NCBI GenBank assembly: GCA_003415625.1
Contig: PYIU01000001.1
Location: 1,860,001-1,924,000, forward strand
Direction of reading: 5' to 3'
Length of the DNA: 64,000 nt
DNA from: Aquanectria penicillioides
Taxonomy: Eukaryota > Ascomycota > Sordariomycetes > Hypocreales > Nectriaceae
Under the pieces are notes generated by a model, which was not told the origin of the DNA, ran no database searches, and saw nothing but the letters and a program-made list of their open reading frames with translations. Both the position numbers and the translations under genes were made by a program. Below are positions 36,273-47,820 of the stretch, piece by piece (positions within the stretch are counted from its first letter, which is position 1; each line of letters opens with the position of its first letter).

Positions 36273-37442
36273 ATGGACCGATCCCCGGTTCTTTCCAGCC
36301 CGCGAAGCCAAAACCTCAAGCCAGCCAGAAGAAAGCTCCAGAAATGCGATCCCAAGCTCAAGCTCATGGCCAAGCGAGGGTCCGCTGGCTCTACGGCCAG
36401 TCGCAAAACCGAGATTTCGGCCCCCTCGCCATCGCCTCGTCAGATCCAGAATGGCGCACCCGACTTGAGTGACTCGAAATGGAGTCACTATCTTCGCCCA
36501 AAGACTGTGGTCAGCCTTTCTTCTGTGGACTCGAAACCTCATCCGTCGCCGCTAGTCGTCAAGCACCCCCAGCGCACCATTCCTGAGTTCTCTCATCTCA
36601 CCATCCATGATCCATCTGCGCGACCATCCCTAGACAGCTCCTCCATCCCATCTCCAGCATCCTCAACCTCCACCTCCTCGACTATGCGCCGCCAGGCCAA
36701 AACGCCAGTGTTTAGAATTGGTCAGCTAGAGAAGAAAGCTGGCTATGGAAGGGACTTTGAAACCGCAGAGAAGACGTCAAGTGTTGAGTTGATTGCTGAT
36801 CAATACCGGGCCCTCTTAGAGTCAAGAGACGGCACAGACACGAATTCAGTTCACGAGGACCCCCAGAAGCGCACGGAGCCATGGCAGAACATTCTCGATG
36901 TGCCGATGGACCACTTGCGACAGGACAACCGGCCCAAATTTCGGCCAACTTCTCGGATTCGCCCAGAACCACTGCAAAAAATAAGCCCGCCAGCGCAGTC
37001 CGTTATTAACGAGGAAGAAGAAATGGTCAGCTTTGAGGAAGATGTCATCTACTTCAAACCCATCTCCTTCTCAACCGAAGCATCGCCCGAACCTTCTCCT
37101 AGCTTTCCTCATCAGTCCTTTGATTCTCAAGCCACCACTCGCCCTAGAACTCAAAACAATCTCGGCCTACAAATCTGCCTCGATCTCCTCACCCGGGAGC
37201 TCTCATGCGCCATGGCAGACCGGCCGCTTCGGAGTGGGTCCGACAACGCGGCCCTGCAGATTTGGGTTATGATTGAGGCTTACGAGCGATTACGGGATCA
37301 GGTTACGAAGATGGCGGGAGGCAACCCGGAGACTGGCAAGGTTGGCCAGATGTTCGATACGTGGTTGAGTGCGCTGTATACAATCCACGCGTCAATGGCT
37401 GAAGGTGCAGCAGGGCCAAAGAGAGTGACTACATTGGGCTAG
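36273..37442 (+). CDS. Conserved-looking fungal protein of unknown function
   Basis: A single exon of 389 codons starts at an ATG after a long C-rich leader. The first 290 residues are Ser/Pro-rich and disordered, with a short ordered core (ELIADQYRALLESR) and an acidic patch (EEEEMVSFEEDVIYF). The last 90 residues look folded: QICLDLLTRELSCAMADRP, then ALQIWVMIEAYERLRDQV and MFDTWLSALYTIHASM form helices typical of a small C-terminal domain. I do not recognise a family. It has the organisation of a fungal regulatory or scaffold protein, but no function is assigned. Confidence 0.75.
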   Translation: MDRSPVLSSPRSQNLKPARRKLQKCDPKLKLMAKRGSAGSTASRKTEISAPSPSPRQIQNGAPDLSDSKWSHYLRPKTVVSLSSVDSKPHPSPLVVKHPQRTIPEFSHLTIHDPSARPSLDSSSIPSPASSTSTSSTMRRQAKTPVFRIGQLEKKAGYGRDFETAEKTSSVELIADQYRALLESRDGTDTNSVHEDPQKRTEPWQNILDVPMDHLRQDNRPKFRPTSRIRPEPLQKISPPAQSVINEEEEMVSFEEDVIYFKPISFSTEASPEPSPSFPHQSFDSQATTRPRTQNNLGLQICLDLLTRELSCAMADRPLRSGSDNAALQIWVMIEAYERLRDQVTKMAGGNPETGKVGQMFDTWLSALYTIHASMAEGAAGPKRVTTLG

Positions 37443-38279
37443 AGGAAGAGGTAGACTAAGCTGGGATACATGGGAAGGATGACATGCGGCACTTCAAATC
37501 AATGTAACTGTTATCACGGGGCGACCTGTGGTTGGGTTGGGATTATGGATGGGTAATGGGATTCGGCGTTATGGCAACCCAATGTGGGACATTAAACGGA
37601 CTGGTGTGGTAGGAAAGCTGTACCGATAGAAAGAAAGGCTTAGGTTCTAGCCATGAATGTTGTTAATGAACTGACTACCTTGCGAGCTTGCCCCAAAGTG
37701 ATGCGGTTGAAATGGGGGGAAGTTTAGGCGGCCACGCTCATCACGATGTGCCGTGAAAACCAGGCAGACGTGGAGTTTTGATGGTGTGATGTCGAGTCAA
37801 GGCCAATGATATCGTGCTGCAGACATGCTTGAGTTGCGCATGAGCGAGGTACTTTTGATACAGGGGACTTGGCGAGGAGAACAGTTACTTTCTCGCAATT
37901 CGAGGGCATCTGGTGCCGGGAGCCCATGCGATTGGGAGAAATCCATGATGCAATAGCGACACATGCACCTACGCCCGACGCCAACCCGGGATCAAGGAAT
38001 CAGGTTGGCCCAATAGGGAAATATTTCATGTCGATGGCCTGCAGCTAGAGCTGGAGCTTGGGTGGAGCGCGGCCTGTGGGCGGCTGTCGGCGCGTGCGCT
38101 TGGGATGTGTCGGATGAGACCCCCGCTGAAGCTTCCTGGTGCGTCATGGGCCAAAAGTTCACGACGCATCACAGGCACGGCGGTGTGCGGCTGCTACCAA
38201 CGCCACCACCAAGTCGATTTTGGGCTGCGCAACGGCCTCAATTCTGTCCCTAGACGGTTCGACGATAGTATAAGACACC
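37443..38279. other. Intergenic region
   Basis: It holds the 3' side of the unknown gene and the promoter of the RAD10 homologue. Nothing else is visible. Confidence 0.5.
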
Positions 38280-39520
38280 ATGGACGACGATTACGGCGCC
38301 GACGACGAGCTCCTGGCCGCCATGGCCGCCGCTGAGCCGACGACCGCCGTGCAAAGGCCGGTCCAGCAGCCCACGCCGCAGAGGATCCAACAACCAACGC
38401 CCCAGCGGCTTGACAAGGCGCCTCCAACCAAGGCCTCTGGGGAACAAGTCGTTCAGCCGACACCCCAAGCGCTCCCGAAGAAGGGAGCCGCCTCGAACAT
38501 CCTCGTGTCGCCGCGTCAGCGAGGAAACCCCGTGTTGACGAGTATTCGGTCCACGGCGTGGGAGTACAGCGATATCCCGGCAGATTATGTCCTCGGAGCA
38601 ACTACAGGTGCTCTGTTCCTCAGGTAAGTTACATAGGATCATGCTCAAACCTGGTCTTCGGGGTCAAATCGTACTGACCACATTACTTGGACAGCCTCAA
38701 GTACCATCGCCTCCACCCCGAATACATCTACACCCGCATCCGCAACCTCCAGGGCAAATACAACCTGCGCATCGTCCTCACCATGGTAGATATTCCAAAC
38801 CACGAAGCCTCCCTCAAAGAACTCTCCAAGACTTCCGTCGTAAACAACGTCACCCTGATCCTGTGCTGGTCCGCTGCCGAGGCCGCACGCTACCTCGAAC
38901 TGTACAAGAGCTATGAGAACGCCAGCTTCGGCGCCATCCGTGGACAGCAGCCCTCAAGTTACGGCGAGAAGCTAGTCGAATTTGTCACGGTGCCCCGAAG
39001 CCTGAACAAGTCGGACGCGGTTGCGCTGGTGAGCAACTTTGGCAGCCTCAAGAATGCAATCAATGCCGACGCCGAGCAGCTCAGCATGCTGAATGGTTGG
39101 GGTGGCATCAAAGTCAAGCGGTGGTCCTCGGCGGTAGAGGAGCCTTTTCGAGTGAAGAAGGCTGCGAAGAGGACTGCGAAAAAGACGGATCGAACGGCGG
39201 TGCTTGACCAGGCGAGACCACTATCACGGGTTCCCCTAAGGGACATGCCCTCCACCGCCCCGACGTCTCGAGACCCCCCGGAAACAGGCACACCGCCCGT
39301 GGTGGCGTCTAGTGCGCCCGCCAATAAGCAATTCCAGTTCATGGATGACTCGGACAATGAAGATGATAATGAAGAAGAGGCGATGCTTGCGGCTGCCATC
39401 GAGGCATCAAAGAAGACGGCCGCGGCCGAGGCCGAAAAACAGGCTAGTCAGGCTTCCAAGGATAATGAGCTGAGCGGAGGCATTGCAGCTGCGCTGGCGA
39501 AACTTCGAGAATGTGGATGA
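38280..39520 (+). CDS. rad10: DNA repair protein RAD10/ERCC1/Swi10
   Basis: Exons 38280-38623 and 38695-39520, with a 71-nt intron, give 389 residues. After a Gln/Pro-rich N terminus, the nuclease-like domain begins at [18 protein letters not shown] (about residue 72). It continues with [20 protein letters not shown] (intron inside) and [19 protein letters not shown], all classic ERCC1 motifs. The tandem helix-hairpin-helix domain follows ([20 protein letters not shown], then [12 protein letters not shown]). The C-terminal 120 residues are a low-complexity acidic/Ala-rich tail absent from the shorter animal proteins. It acts with RAD1/XPF as the 5' incision nuclease in nucleotide excision repair and in single-strand annealing. 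Confidence 0.95.
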
Positions 39521-39973
39521 GCCTAACTGGCTTTGAGTATAGACATTACTTAGACGAGACTTTGCTGGTTGATGCATGCCGCATCCATGCATGCCGCATC
39601 CTGTGTTCGGGCTCGTGTCCGAAGCACACGAGAGCGAATGAGCTAAGGCTAAATGATGATAGAATTGATCTGCAAAGGGCAAAAAGCCCTACTAAACAGG
39701 CAATGATGTTAAGTCATGGTATCGCCAGCGGGGTGGAATACATCGGTGGTACCCAGAACAGATCCGATAGAGGCCAAGAGTGCCACTCGGTAATAGAAAT
39801 GGCTAATTGATGGCGAAGAGGATAGTACGGTTGCTTCTTGTGGAACCCCTATAACATGGAGCAAGATTCACCCAACTTGGGCCCATAGTGCACAGAAGCT
39901 TGCATTGAATTTTACTGATGAGTTGATGATAGAACACGATAGATTGAGAAGAATACACCGGGAATTAACCAAT
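39521..39973. other. Intergenic region
   Basis: It lies between RAD10 and the 3' end of the NLR pseudogene, and holds a perfect 15-bp tandem duplication described separately. Confidence 0.45.
39572..39601. repeat. Perfect 15-bp tandem duplication
   Basis: The unit ATGCATGCCGCATCC occurs twice in direct succession in the RAD10 3' region. It contains the palindrome ATGCAT. No function is apparent. Confidence 0.8.
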
Positions 39974-42900
39974 CTAAGTGAAATCAACATACTCGGCTCG
40001 AATCTCATCCTTCCACTTCTCGAGGGTGATAATCCGATCTCCCTCTAGAACAGATCCTTTAGGAACCGCGTCCATCTTCTTATTGTCCCTCTTCTCTACG
40101 AAATAATACGTGTGATACATTATCGGTGGCGCTACCTTGAGATATTATTTGCCAACGCCTGATAACATGCCTCATCATAGTGGTCCGATCCACCGTTGGG
40201 TCAAGCAGGTCCAGAAGCCACTCAGACTCTTGAAGTCTGTGTCGCATCTTCCACTGCATATTGTAGGAATCGAAGCAGGCTTCGTGGGGGTGGATATAAG
40301 ATCCGAGGATGAGAATGGGAATGAGTCTGAAAATGAGCTTGAGCTTGAGTCTGAAGATGGGTTTGCACCCGCGTCTGAAGAAACCACAGGCTCCTCCGGC
40401 TCACCCGAATGGTCAGCCCCGACGCCTCCTGGTTGCACAGACCCCACCTAAGAGCCGTTGAGACTCTTGTTATCATCATCTTTGGCCTCCTCGGGGTCTT
40501 GTTCTGAGTCAAAGTCGGAATTATAACTCAGTCCCCCGCTCCGCCAGCTTTGTCTTGTACTCGATTATCCTTATCCGATACGACTGGTACACCATTTCCC
40601 AAGCCACCAACAGATTGGGAATGTCTTGCAAGATTGAAAAGACCGTCTGGGGATCCCAGAACGCAGTGGTGTCGTTCCGGATGTCATCGTCCGACAGCAT
40701 CTCGAGAGCCTCCTTGGTCAAGCTCCTCATGAGTTCCTTACAGCTTCGTGTATCCCCACAGAGGAAGAAATACCGGGAAGAGCAGATATTCAGGGTGCTG
40801 TCAGTAACGTTGTTGTCCTGCATTTCCTGGTACAAAGCTGCCACCTTGCTGAGGTAAACCTGGGCGCGTGAAGTAGTCATTCCACATTCAATAGCCAAAT
40901 TCGAGCGAGGATCGAGCATTGTGGACACAAGAGACAGGCTGCTACCCGAGTACGCATTTTTATCTCGATGCGAAATGTCTTTAAACATAGATTCAAAGAT
41001 AGGAATCGACATCTCCATTTGCCCTGGTGTCCGAAGGTATATCATCCCCTGAAGTAGTCCCACAAGGACGTGTCCGTCCATGTTGTCGTTTGATGACATG
41101 ATGACAACCGACAAAGCTTTTCGAGGAGGTCAAACCGGTTGTGGCTTGTGAAGGCTTTGATAAGATATTGCCAAAAAGTCCCGAAATATAAGAGATGGTC
41201 ATCCAGGACTTGGTAGATAGCCAAACGGCTTTCGTTTGAGCGATCTTCTGGCCCTGTTAGCATTTTTTCTAGTATTGTCAGAAAATTTCGCAGTCGCTAA
41301 TTTTCCCATACAGGATGAAAATGTCGGGGAAGTTTTGGAGAACGCCTGTGTTCTATCGATTTTCAAAATCTCCAAGGAAGTTCCAAGGGCCTTGGGTCGT
41401 TTGTCATCGATATCCCTGTGCATTTTACCGAGGTCGCAAAGAAGTCTTGCTAGAATGAGTTTGTTGTGACGATTAGTCTGCCAAACTGTCGATTCGATGA
41501 GTTTTGAAGTGAGTCTCTCAAGAAGGTCCATAGACTCTTCTTTAGAATCGACTACTTGAGACAGAGCGTATAAAGCATCCCAATTATCCGGGTCTAATTC
41601 GAGAGCCTTGCGTGCCTGGTCTTCTGCCATTGACTTGGGGATATTGTCTCCTACTATGTTAGATAACAGAGCGGCAGCTTGAGACTCCCATACAGAGTCC
41701 TTTCCCTTGATTTCAAGCTTTGACTGCGCCTAATTTTCCACAGACTGGAACATTTTCAAAGTTGGGTCGCGAAAACTCGATCGTCAAGGTCACCAATGTC
41801 CTGGAGGTGGCCAGACATGGGAGCTCGGCATATTTGTCTTTCGGAAATGAATATTACGTATTTTAAATCTCCGCCTGAATTTTCTGAGAGTTCGTATTGC
41901 CGGCCGTCTACAGATAATTATTGATTTAATCAATATCATCGGTCTTGGAGATGGCGTTAAGAACCCTGCTGATTTTGTAGTAGTTACCGTCTGTTGGTCT
42001 GGGGAGTGAACTTGAACCTCCTCTCGGATTCTTGATACCTCGATTCGTGACGTATCAGATAGCATTTTCATGCCGCCTAGAAAATGCCTTATGTAGTTCT
42101 TTATGTCTTTGGAGTTGGAGTTGGATATTGGAATCCTTGTGAAGCCGAACCTAGTGTCCTTTTCAAGTGTGCCAAACATTTCCCGAGTCCCAATAAGCAC
42201 GATATACATTTATCAAACAAAGCCCTTGCCCAAGCACTCTTGAAGGAGTTGGGTAAAGAAATGAATATTACCACAGAGGCCATCAAGGACCAGGAAGATC
42301 CGCACACCGAGGTTAGGAAATTCCTCCTTCTTGAGCACTAGATGTGTCCACTTGTCCCACGGGCTTCTGAAGAACTTCCACTTCTCGCAAATCCCCGCGA
42401 TATTCTTCATAAACGGCTCATCGCTGAGCGCAATCTGACAGAGTAGATTCCTTGAAATGAAACTCGCGTCTTCAAAGGCGGAGGGGCTCTTAGAATCCAT
42501 ATCCCACAGGTTGTGGGCAACAACAGAACGTGACCCAGATATCTCGTCACTCTTCAGGTCTCGGAGATGGGAAATAACGTTGGTTGCCAGTAGGGGTTTT
42601 CCTAACCCGTCTCCGCCTTCTAGAGCCAGAACTCTCGCAAATGGGTCGAGTGTTGCAAGCCAGTTCTTAAATGTCGGATCTCGAATGAGCCATTCGCCTG
42701 TCCCTTCGAGAGATAGGCCTCCTCCAGGCATTGTCCCATGGCTCAGAGCCTTTTCCATCCATGAATGGCAAGTCGCACTCCAAGGCTTCCAGAATGACCT
42801 GCTTCCATTTCTTCAGGTCTCTATCTCGCTTGAGTACGCTCTTGTCTTCCATAATGAACTTGTGGACTTTGCGGGTTAGGGCTAGACCATCCCACGCGTT

Positions 42901-43625
42901 TGCCGTGGCCTCGTTGCTAGATTTCCAAGTCTGGGCCACTACCAAGTTGCGTTCTTTATCCACTAAACTATGAATAAGGCCAGCAGATCTTGAACTCCAT
43001 TGTCATTCAAGAATAGCACCTTGATGTACGCCAAGATCTTGTTGCGTTTTTGCCTGAGTTTTAGGGTCCGGTCGCATATCTCGACAAAGAGTTGGAGATG
43101 ATGGCAAGCAAACTCCGTCAGCTTTGAATCCTTACCGAACTTGGTATAGTAACTTAAGCGGTCAAAGAACTTGGAACATTTCTTAAGTAGGGAAGCAAGG
43201 CTTTCGAAAATACCGTCATATCCCTTCTGTGCTTGGATAACAAACGTCAACGCGCTGTAGCAAGTGCTGGCTGGTGAGAACACCTATGAATTAAATGAGT
43301 CAGGCGCCTATAAGTTTATCGTTGACAGCTAAAGACTCACATAAGACCCGTCGTTTGCGACAATACCTCCCACAGTCTCAATGCACTGCAGCGTTCTGTT
43401 GAAGATTTTCCTAATATCGCCGTGTTTCTCAGCCAACTTCTTATGGCTTGACTGCGCCTGATCTAGGCAATGCAAGACATCATTTATACGAAGAGACTTG
43501 ATTCTGGATTGGCCCCCGCCAGCTATCTGGACGACTCAATCTTCCACAACTTTCTATGCCCGTGAAATCTCCTCATTAGCATTGGTGCCTATGGCGCTCA
43601 TGTCCGGATTGCTTAGTGTCTCCAT
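39974..43625 (-). pseudogene. NLR-type STAND protein relic: Goodbye-NACHT-TPR-ZZ
   Basis: The minus strand from ATG 43625 reads as a fungal STAND N-terminal Goodbye domain (KIFNRTLQCIETVGGIVA, spliced to FSPASTCYSALTFV, then EICDRTLKLRQKRNKIL). A NACHT-like NTPase follows with a degraded P-loop (LEGGDGLGKPLLATNVI at about 42600) and VRIFLVLDGLCG. Then come TPR-like repeats (QARKALELDPDNWDALYALS, about 41600). A ZZ-type Cys-containing tail ends at 39974. Two in-frame stops lie in the first 30 codons (TAG and TGA where Gln and Arg fit), with more stops and frame changes and an apparent deletion near 41850 between the NTPase and TPR parts. The C-to-T type of the stops suggests RIP-like or deamination damage. 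Fungal NLRs of this type act in non-self recognition and cell-death signalling. Confidence 0.75.
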
Positions 43626-44674
43626 GATTTCAGGTTAAAGAAGGAATGCAATGAAAACCATGAAAGACAATTCCTCCTCTACCAGGGCATGAAAAGGGAC
43701 AGCTGGCACAGAGGCTTGCGGCAGGTACATGGAGAGATTACCTGATGGCTGAGAGAGGGCACTTTCTACGAAGTCAGAAACCCGAGACGGCAGGGCTTTA
43801 ATGGTCTCCATTATCCATTCGTAGGGGTGTGGTGATGTGAGGGTGTGAGTTCTCAGCTTCCATACTTGGAGTGTCACGTATGGCATGGTCAAGTCAGGCC
43901 CAAGGTGTAGCTGACTGCTTCTATATACGTATCTAAGCCCATAGTAGTCTGTATCAATCTTGAAATCCCAGTCATAGTTGATGAAAACTACACCTGCGTC
44001 TACCACACATCTTCTTGAGTTTTACACTGAAGGCCAAGATTGTTGGCTAATAACGCATCTCTTACCGCCCAGGATTTGCCGCCCCCCAATCCTTCGCGCG
44101 GTGAGATCCCCACCCAGAGTCTGCTTAAGCATGGGCTCGTATGCGGGTTAGTTCAGGGCTGATGCACACTACGTTAGAAAATGCAGAGGTAAATGCGTTA
44201 TTTCCTTGGTGACAGGTGCCCTTCTTCCTGCTTGACACGCTCTCAGTGGTCGGGTCGTGAGCCAAGCTGAAGTGTTTTGATGAATACCTTCACGCCCGCC
44301 TAGATGGTGCGTAGCAACAAAGTCCAACTCTTTTCCTTCTACGAAATGTCTTCCATTCATCCATCTCCTTGGAAATCCCCTTCAACTAATAATATGTGCT
44401 CGGACAGGGAGGCTTTGACTTTATTACATGAAATAGCGATGGCTGCACAACTCATCTTGTGCCGTCTTTTAAGTATGAACGAGAAGCAAGCGCAATGGGA
44501 GTTTACCAAGGTAAACTTGATCAAACCACCACCTCTAACTTCGCTCTGAATCTGAAAGGATACCGTTCCGAGATAATGAAGCATAAGAAAGGATGTTTTG
44601 TTTACGCAGCATGAATCATTCTTAATCTTAGTACTGAGGAGAAAAGTAAATGTAAGTCTAGTTTGTCGCGTCCT
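43626..44674. other. Region between the NLR relic and the NMA111-like gene
   Basis: A minus-strand frame of 124 codons (44006-43635) shows moderately protein-like text (PSRVSDFVESALSQPSGN) but no recognised family. It could be a lost fragment upstream of the NLR. The remainder holds nothing recognisable. Confidence 0.25.
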
Positions 44675-47600
44675 TTAACACGAAATTCCCGTCTGACTCT
44701 CGCCCAGAACGATGCTTCCGCCTTCATGAGTTATCCTCCGCCAGCCTTGGGGCTCATCTACATCTCTGACCCATTCTGTTGTTGGGAAATAGTGTTCGTT
44801 TTTCTTGATTGTAATCACGAATGGGATAGCTTTGAGGGAGACACCTCGAATGCGGAAATCTGTGACAAAGTTGAGTCAGAGTCAGGCTTGATCCAAATAT
44901 AACCTTTGAAATTGTGTACAAAATAAAAATACCTACAAGCATTGTCGGGGATAGCCACAGAAATTGCAATCAGGGTTTCGAGTGAAAGGATTGGCACGTC
45001 GTTGATATGCGTGATGAAGCTGGTAGGCCATAGCTTGTATCGAGATGCTGGCGAGCCACTTGTCCTTGAGGCGACGTAAACTTCACTAGGGAGGTTTTTG
45101 ATCTGTTGTCTGACTGCATGGTGCGGTTTGTGCATTGTGGCTCCACAAAGGTTGACCAAACGTGAAGTCTCGATGTCATCCTCTGGAAGGGTATGAAGTT
45201 TCAGAGAGAGTTGTTGACCTCCCCGCACAACTTCGGCTTCGATCATCTCATTCCAGTACATAATGTCGAGACTGGATGCTTGAGTGATTAACTCTCCATT
45301 CAGGGTGAGGAGTATGTCAGCTTCCTTCAGTCCGTCTTTCTGATTACCAAAACACCGTTTGACTGTGAATAGTTGGTGGTGGGCCTCTGTCGCCTCAACT
45401 TTCTCTACCCATTCACTGGAAACGCCCATTACCTTTGCCTTGACCATTGTCACAGGTTCAAACTCTAATGGAAGGATTTGCAAACGTGGTGTGATCCCAT
45501 CCCGGATTTGCGACAATACAGGGGCCAAGACCGAGGCCATGAGCCCAAAGTAATTTTGAGACTTTTTCAGTTCATAGTTCATCCAAATGGCTTGAATTTG
45601 CCCATCTGTTGTCATCAAAATTCCATTCGGGCACTGATTCCCTAGTGGACTATCAATGCTAATGAAGTCCATATTGATAGGGCGATATCTTGGGGGGTCG
45701 TTTGTCGACAGCAGAAGTGGTTGGACTTTAGTGACAACCGTCGAAGCATAGACGATTCTTCCGTTGTCGGTATGTCCAACAAACAGGACAGATGCTCCCT
45801 GGGTGATCTTTTCGGTGCTCAGAGTTGCGCTTTTCACTGCCGCATCCACCAATTGAGACTCGTACTGGATGATAGTGTAATTCTGGGAGGGATGAAGGAA
45901 CACGACTTTGCCTTCTACTAGTATGGACTCAGCAATGGTAATCTCAATGTCACACAGCCGGTGAGGCACAATCGCTCGAGAAACCAAAACCAGTCCTTTG
46001 GAGGCATCTATCACAAGGCCAATGCCATCTTTTGTTTTTGTTCCGTATCCATCAATCAGCAAAGGCGTCACACATTTGACACGGACAGAGCTTTTTATAG
46101 CGTCTGCAATAGCCGGGTGCGAAAGATCCTTTGGCTGAAAAAATGAAGCTTTGGACGGGGCTGGAGGTGTTCGCGGTATAGCATCGGCCAAAACCTGAAA
46201 GTCCCAGAGGCCGGTTTGGTCGTTCCGGCGCACCATCTTCATGAGAGATGGCCAATGCCGGTTGACAGTAATGACATCTGTCCGCAAGGTTTCTAAATCC
46301 GAGAGATCTTTGTAGGAAATAACTGCCATGGCCTTATCTGGGATTTCCTTGGTCACTTTGATGAACTCGTCAAGGTTTGGTGTGGCTGTATGGTTGACGC
46401 TTTGAATGACCCAACCGTTTCGCTTTGGGAGATTGAGTGTTCCGGCCTCAGAGATGTACACCCCTTTGCAGGCAATCGCATATCTCTGGGCAACCTGGTA
46501 TGAAAGGTTATGGAAAGTTGCTCCAGCAACTGATAAAAATCGATCTGGAGTAATGTCTTGGATGTCTCCCACAGTTATATCAACATCGACATCTGTACCT
46601 CCTCGTTGTATCGAAAGCTGAATGGATTGCCCAATATTTTGATCCAACTTGCTCTCAAGAAGAAGAAAGTCGATAGCCAATTCCGCATTGATTTCGATCA
46701 AGATATCTCCCTCCTTCAGCTTCTGGTCGGATGGGCCCTCGGGAATGACTGTCTGGACAACGAGCATGCTGGTGACGCCAGGTCGGGCCTGACGCACCTT
46801 TGCCTCCTTTTCGGAGCTAAGACCAAGACGACGGCATTCGTCGAACGGCTTCAAAAGGAACCTACATTGAATGTCTCCTCTTGGAGGGGTCTCTCCCTGT
46901 TGGATCTGGTGAAGAGCCCGCTGGGGCCCGTGCAATGGAAGAAAATAGTCAGTTGAAGCTCCATCCGAACGACCTCCTGCCTGAATTGCAATAGCTTGCC
47001 CATTCACATTGACTACAGGACTACCAGAGCTGCCTCCCTTTGCTGACGCATTTGCTTGATAGTAGCAGGTGTTGAAGTCGTTGTACCCGGTATAATTTGG
47101 TGCATTTCGATCTAGTCGACTGATGTATCCAGATAAAATACTGAGCTTTTCTCCACCATCATTGCCAATGACTTTGATCTCTGCTCCAACTACAGGCATA
47201 TTAGCAAGAATTCAGCTTCACTATAACGTGTAGTTCCGCCCTTACCTTTTGCCAAGTCCGGTCGCAGTTCCAGTGAGATGATGTCCATGTATTTCACCTC
47301 CTTTGGATCAAACCGCAAGATTCCGAAATCATGAATAGGATCACGATATATGGGATATGTATCCACCTCTTCCTGGTCATGAAATATTAGATATCCAAAA
47401 AAGGGGCCGGCGCTCACGACGTGTCGGTTTGTCAAAACATAACTGTGTGAGGTGATTAATACCAGTACTTCACAATGGGTAACCAACTTCAACTCACCCT
47501 CGCTCTGCGTCGACAACAAACCCGGTGGCCTCACTGGTACTTGAAAATCCAGTATCAAAAGAGTAAGGGTGACAAAACTTGATAGAAACGACACTGGAAG

Positions 47601-47820
47601 CGACCCTCTCAATAGTCCGCTGCCAGATTTCTGGTTCTCGCCCCAACAAGGAGACGCTCTGTGCAGTCGCGACATCTCGATTTTCGGATGATATGAGGGG
47701 AGGATCTGTCGGGTTTTCCATTTTCTGGCAGTTATCCAGTGCCTCGTCGACTCCAGCGTCGTGCGAGTCCGCCTCCATAATGAGCTTTGTGTTATGGCTT
47801 GTCGAAGTGGGAGTCTTCAT
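44675..47820 (-). CDS. NMA111-like nuclear HtrA serine protease
   Basis: Minus-strand exons 47820-47498, 47442-47246, 47189-44937 and 44859-44675, with introns of 55, 56 and 77 nt, join without error to 985 residues, the length of Nma111. The trypsin-like triad is complete: His115 (TNRHVV), Asp146 (PIHDFGIL) and Ser228 (GGSSGSPVV). PDZ-like modules follow ([20 protein letters not shown]). A second degenerate protease-PDZ half is present, as usual for this duplicated architecture, then the C-terminal [19 protein letters not shown] segment reached only through the last intron. Nma111 relatives mediate apoptosis-like death and degrade nuclear proteins. The sequence seems more divergent than the usual housekeeping copy, so it may be a paralogue; that is inference. 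It lies directly upstream of the NLR relic, in the same direction. Confidence 0.9.

Noticed and set aside
40137..40451. A 104-codon acidic plus-strand frame
   Set aside because: It is the antisense of the C-terminal part of the NLR relic.
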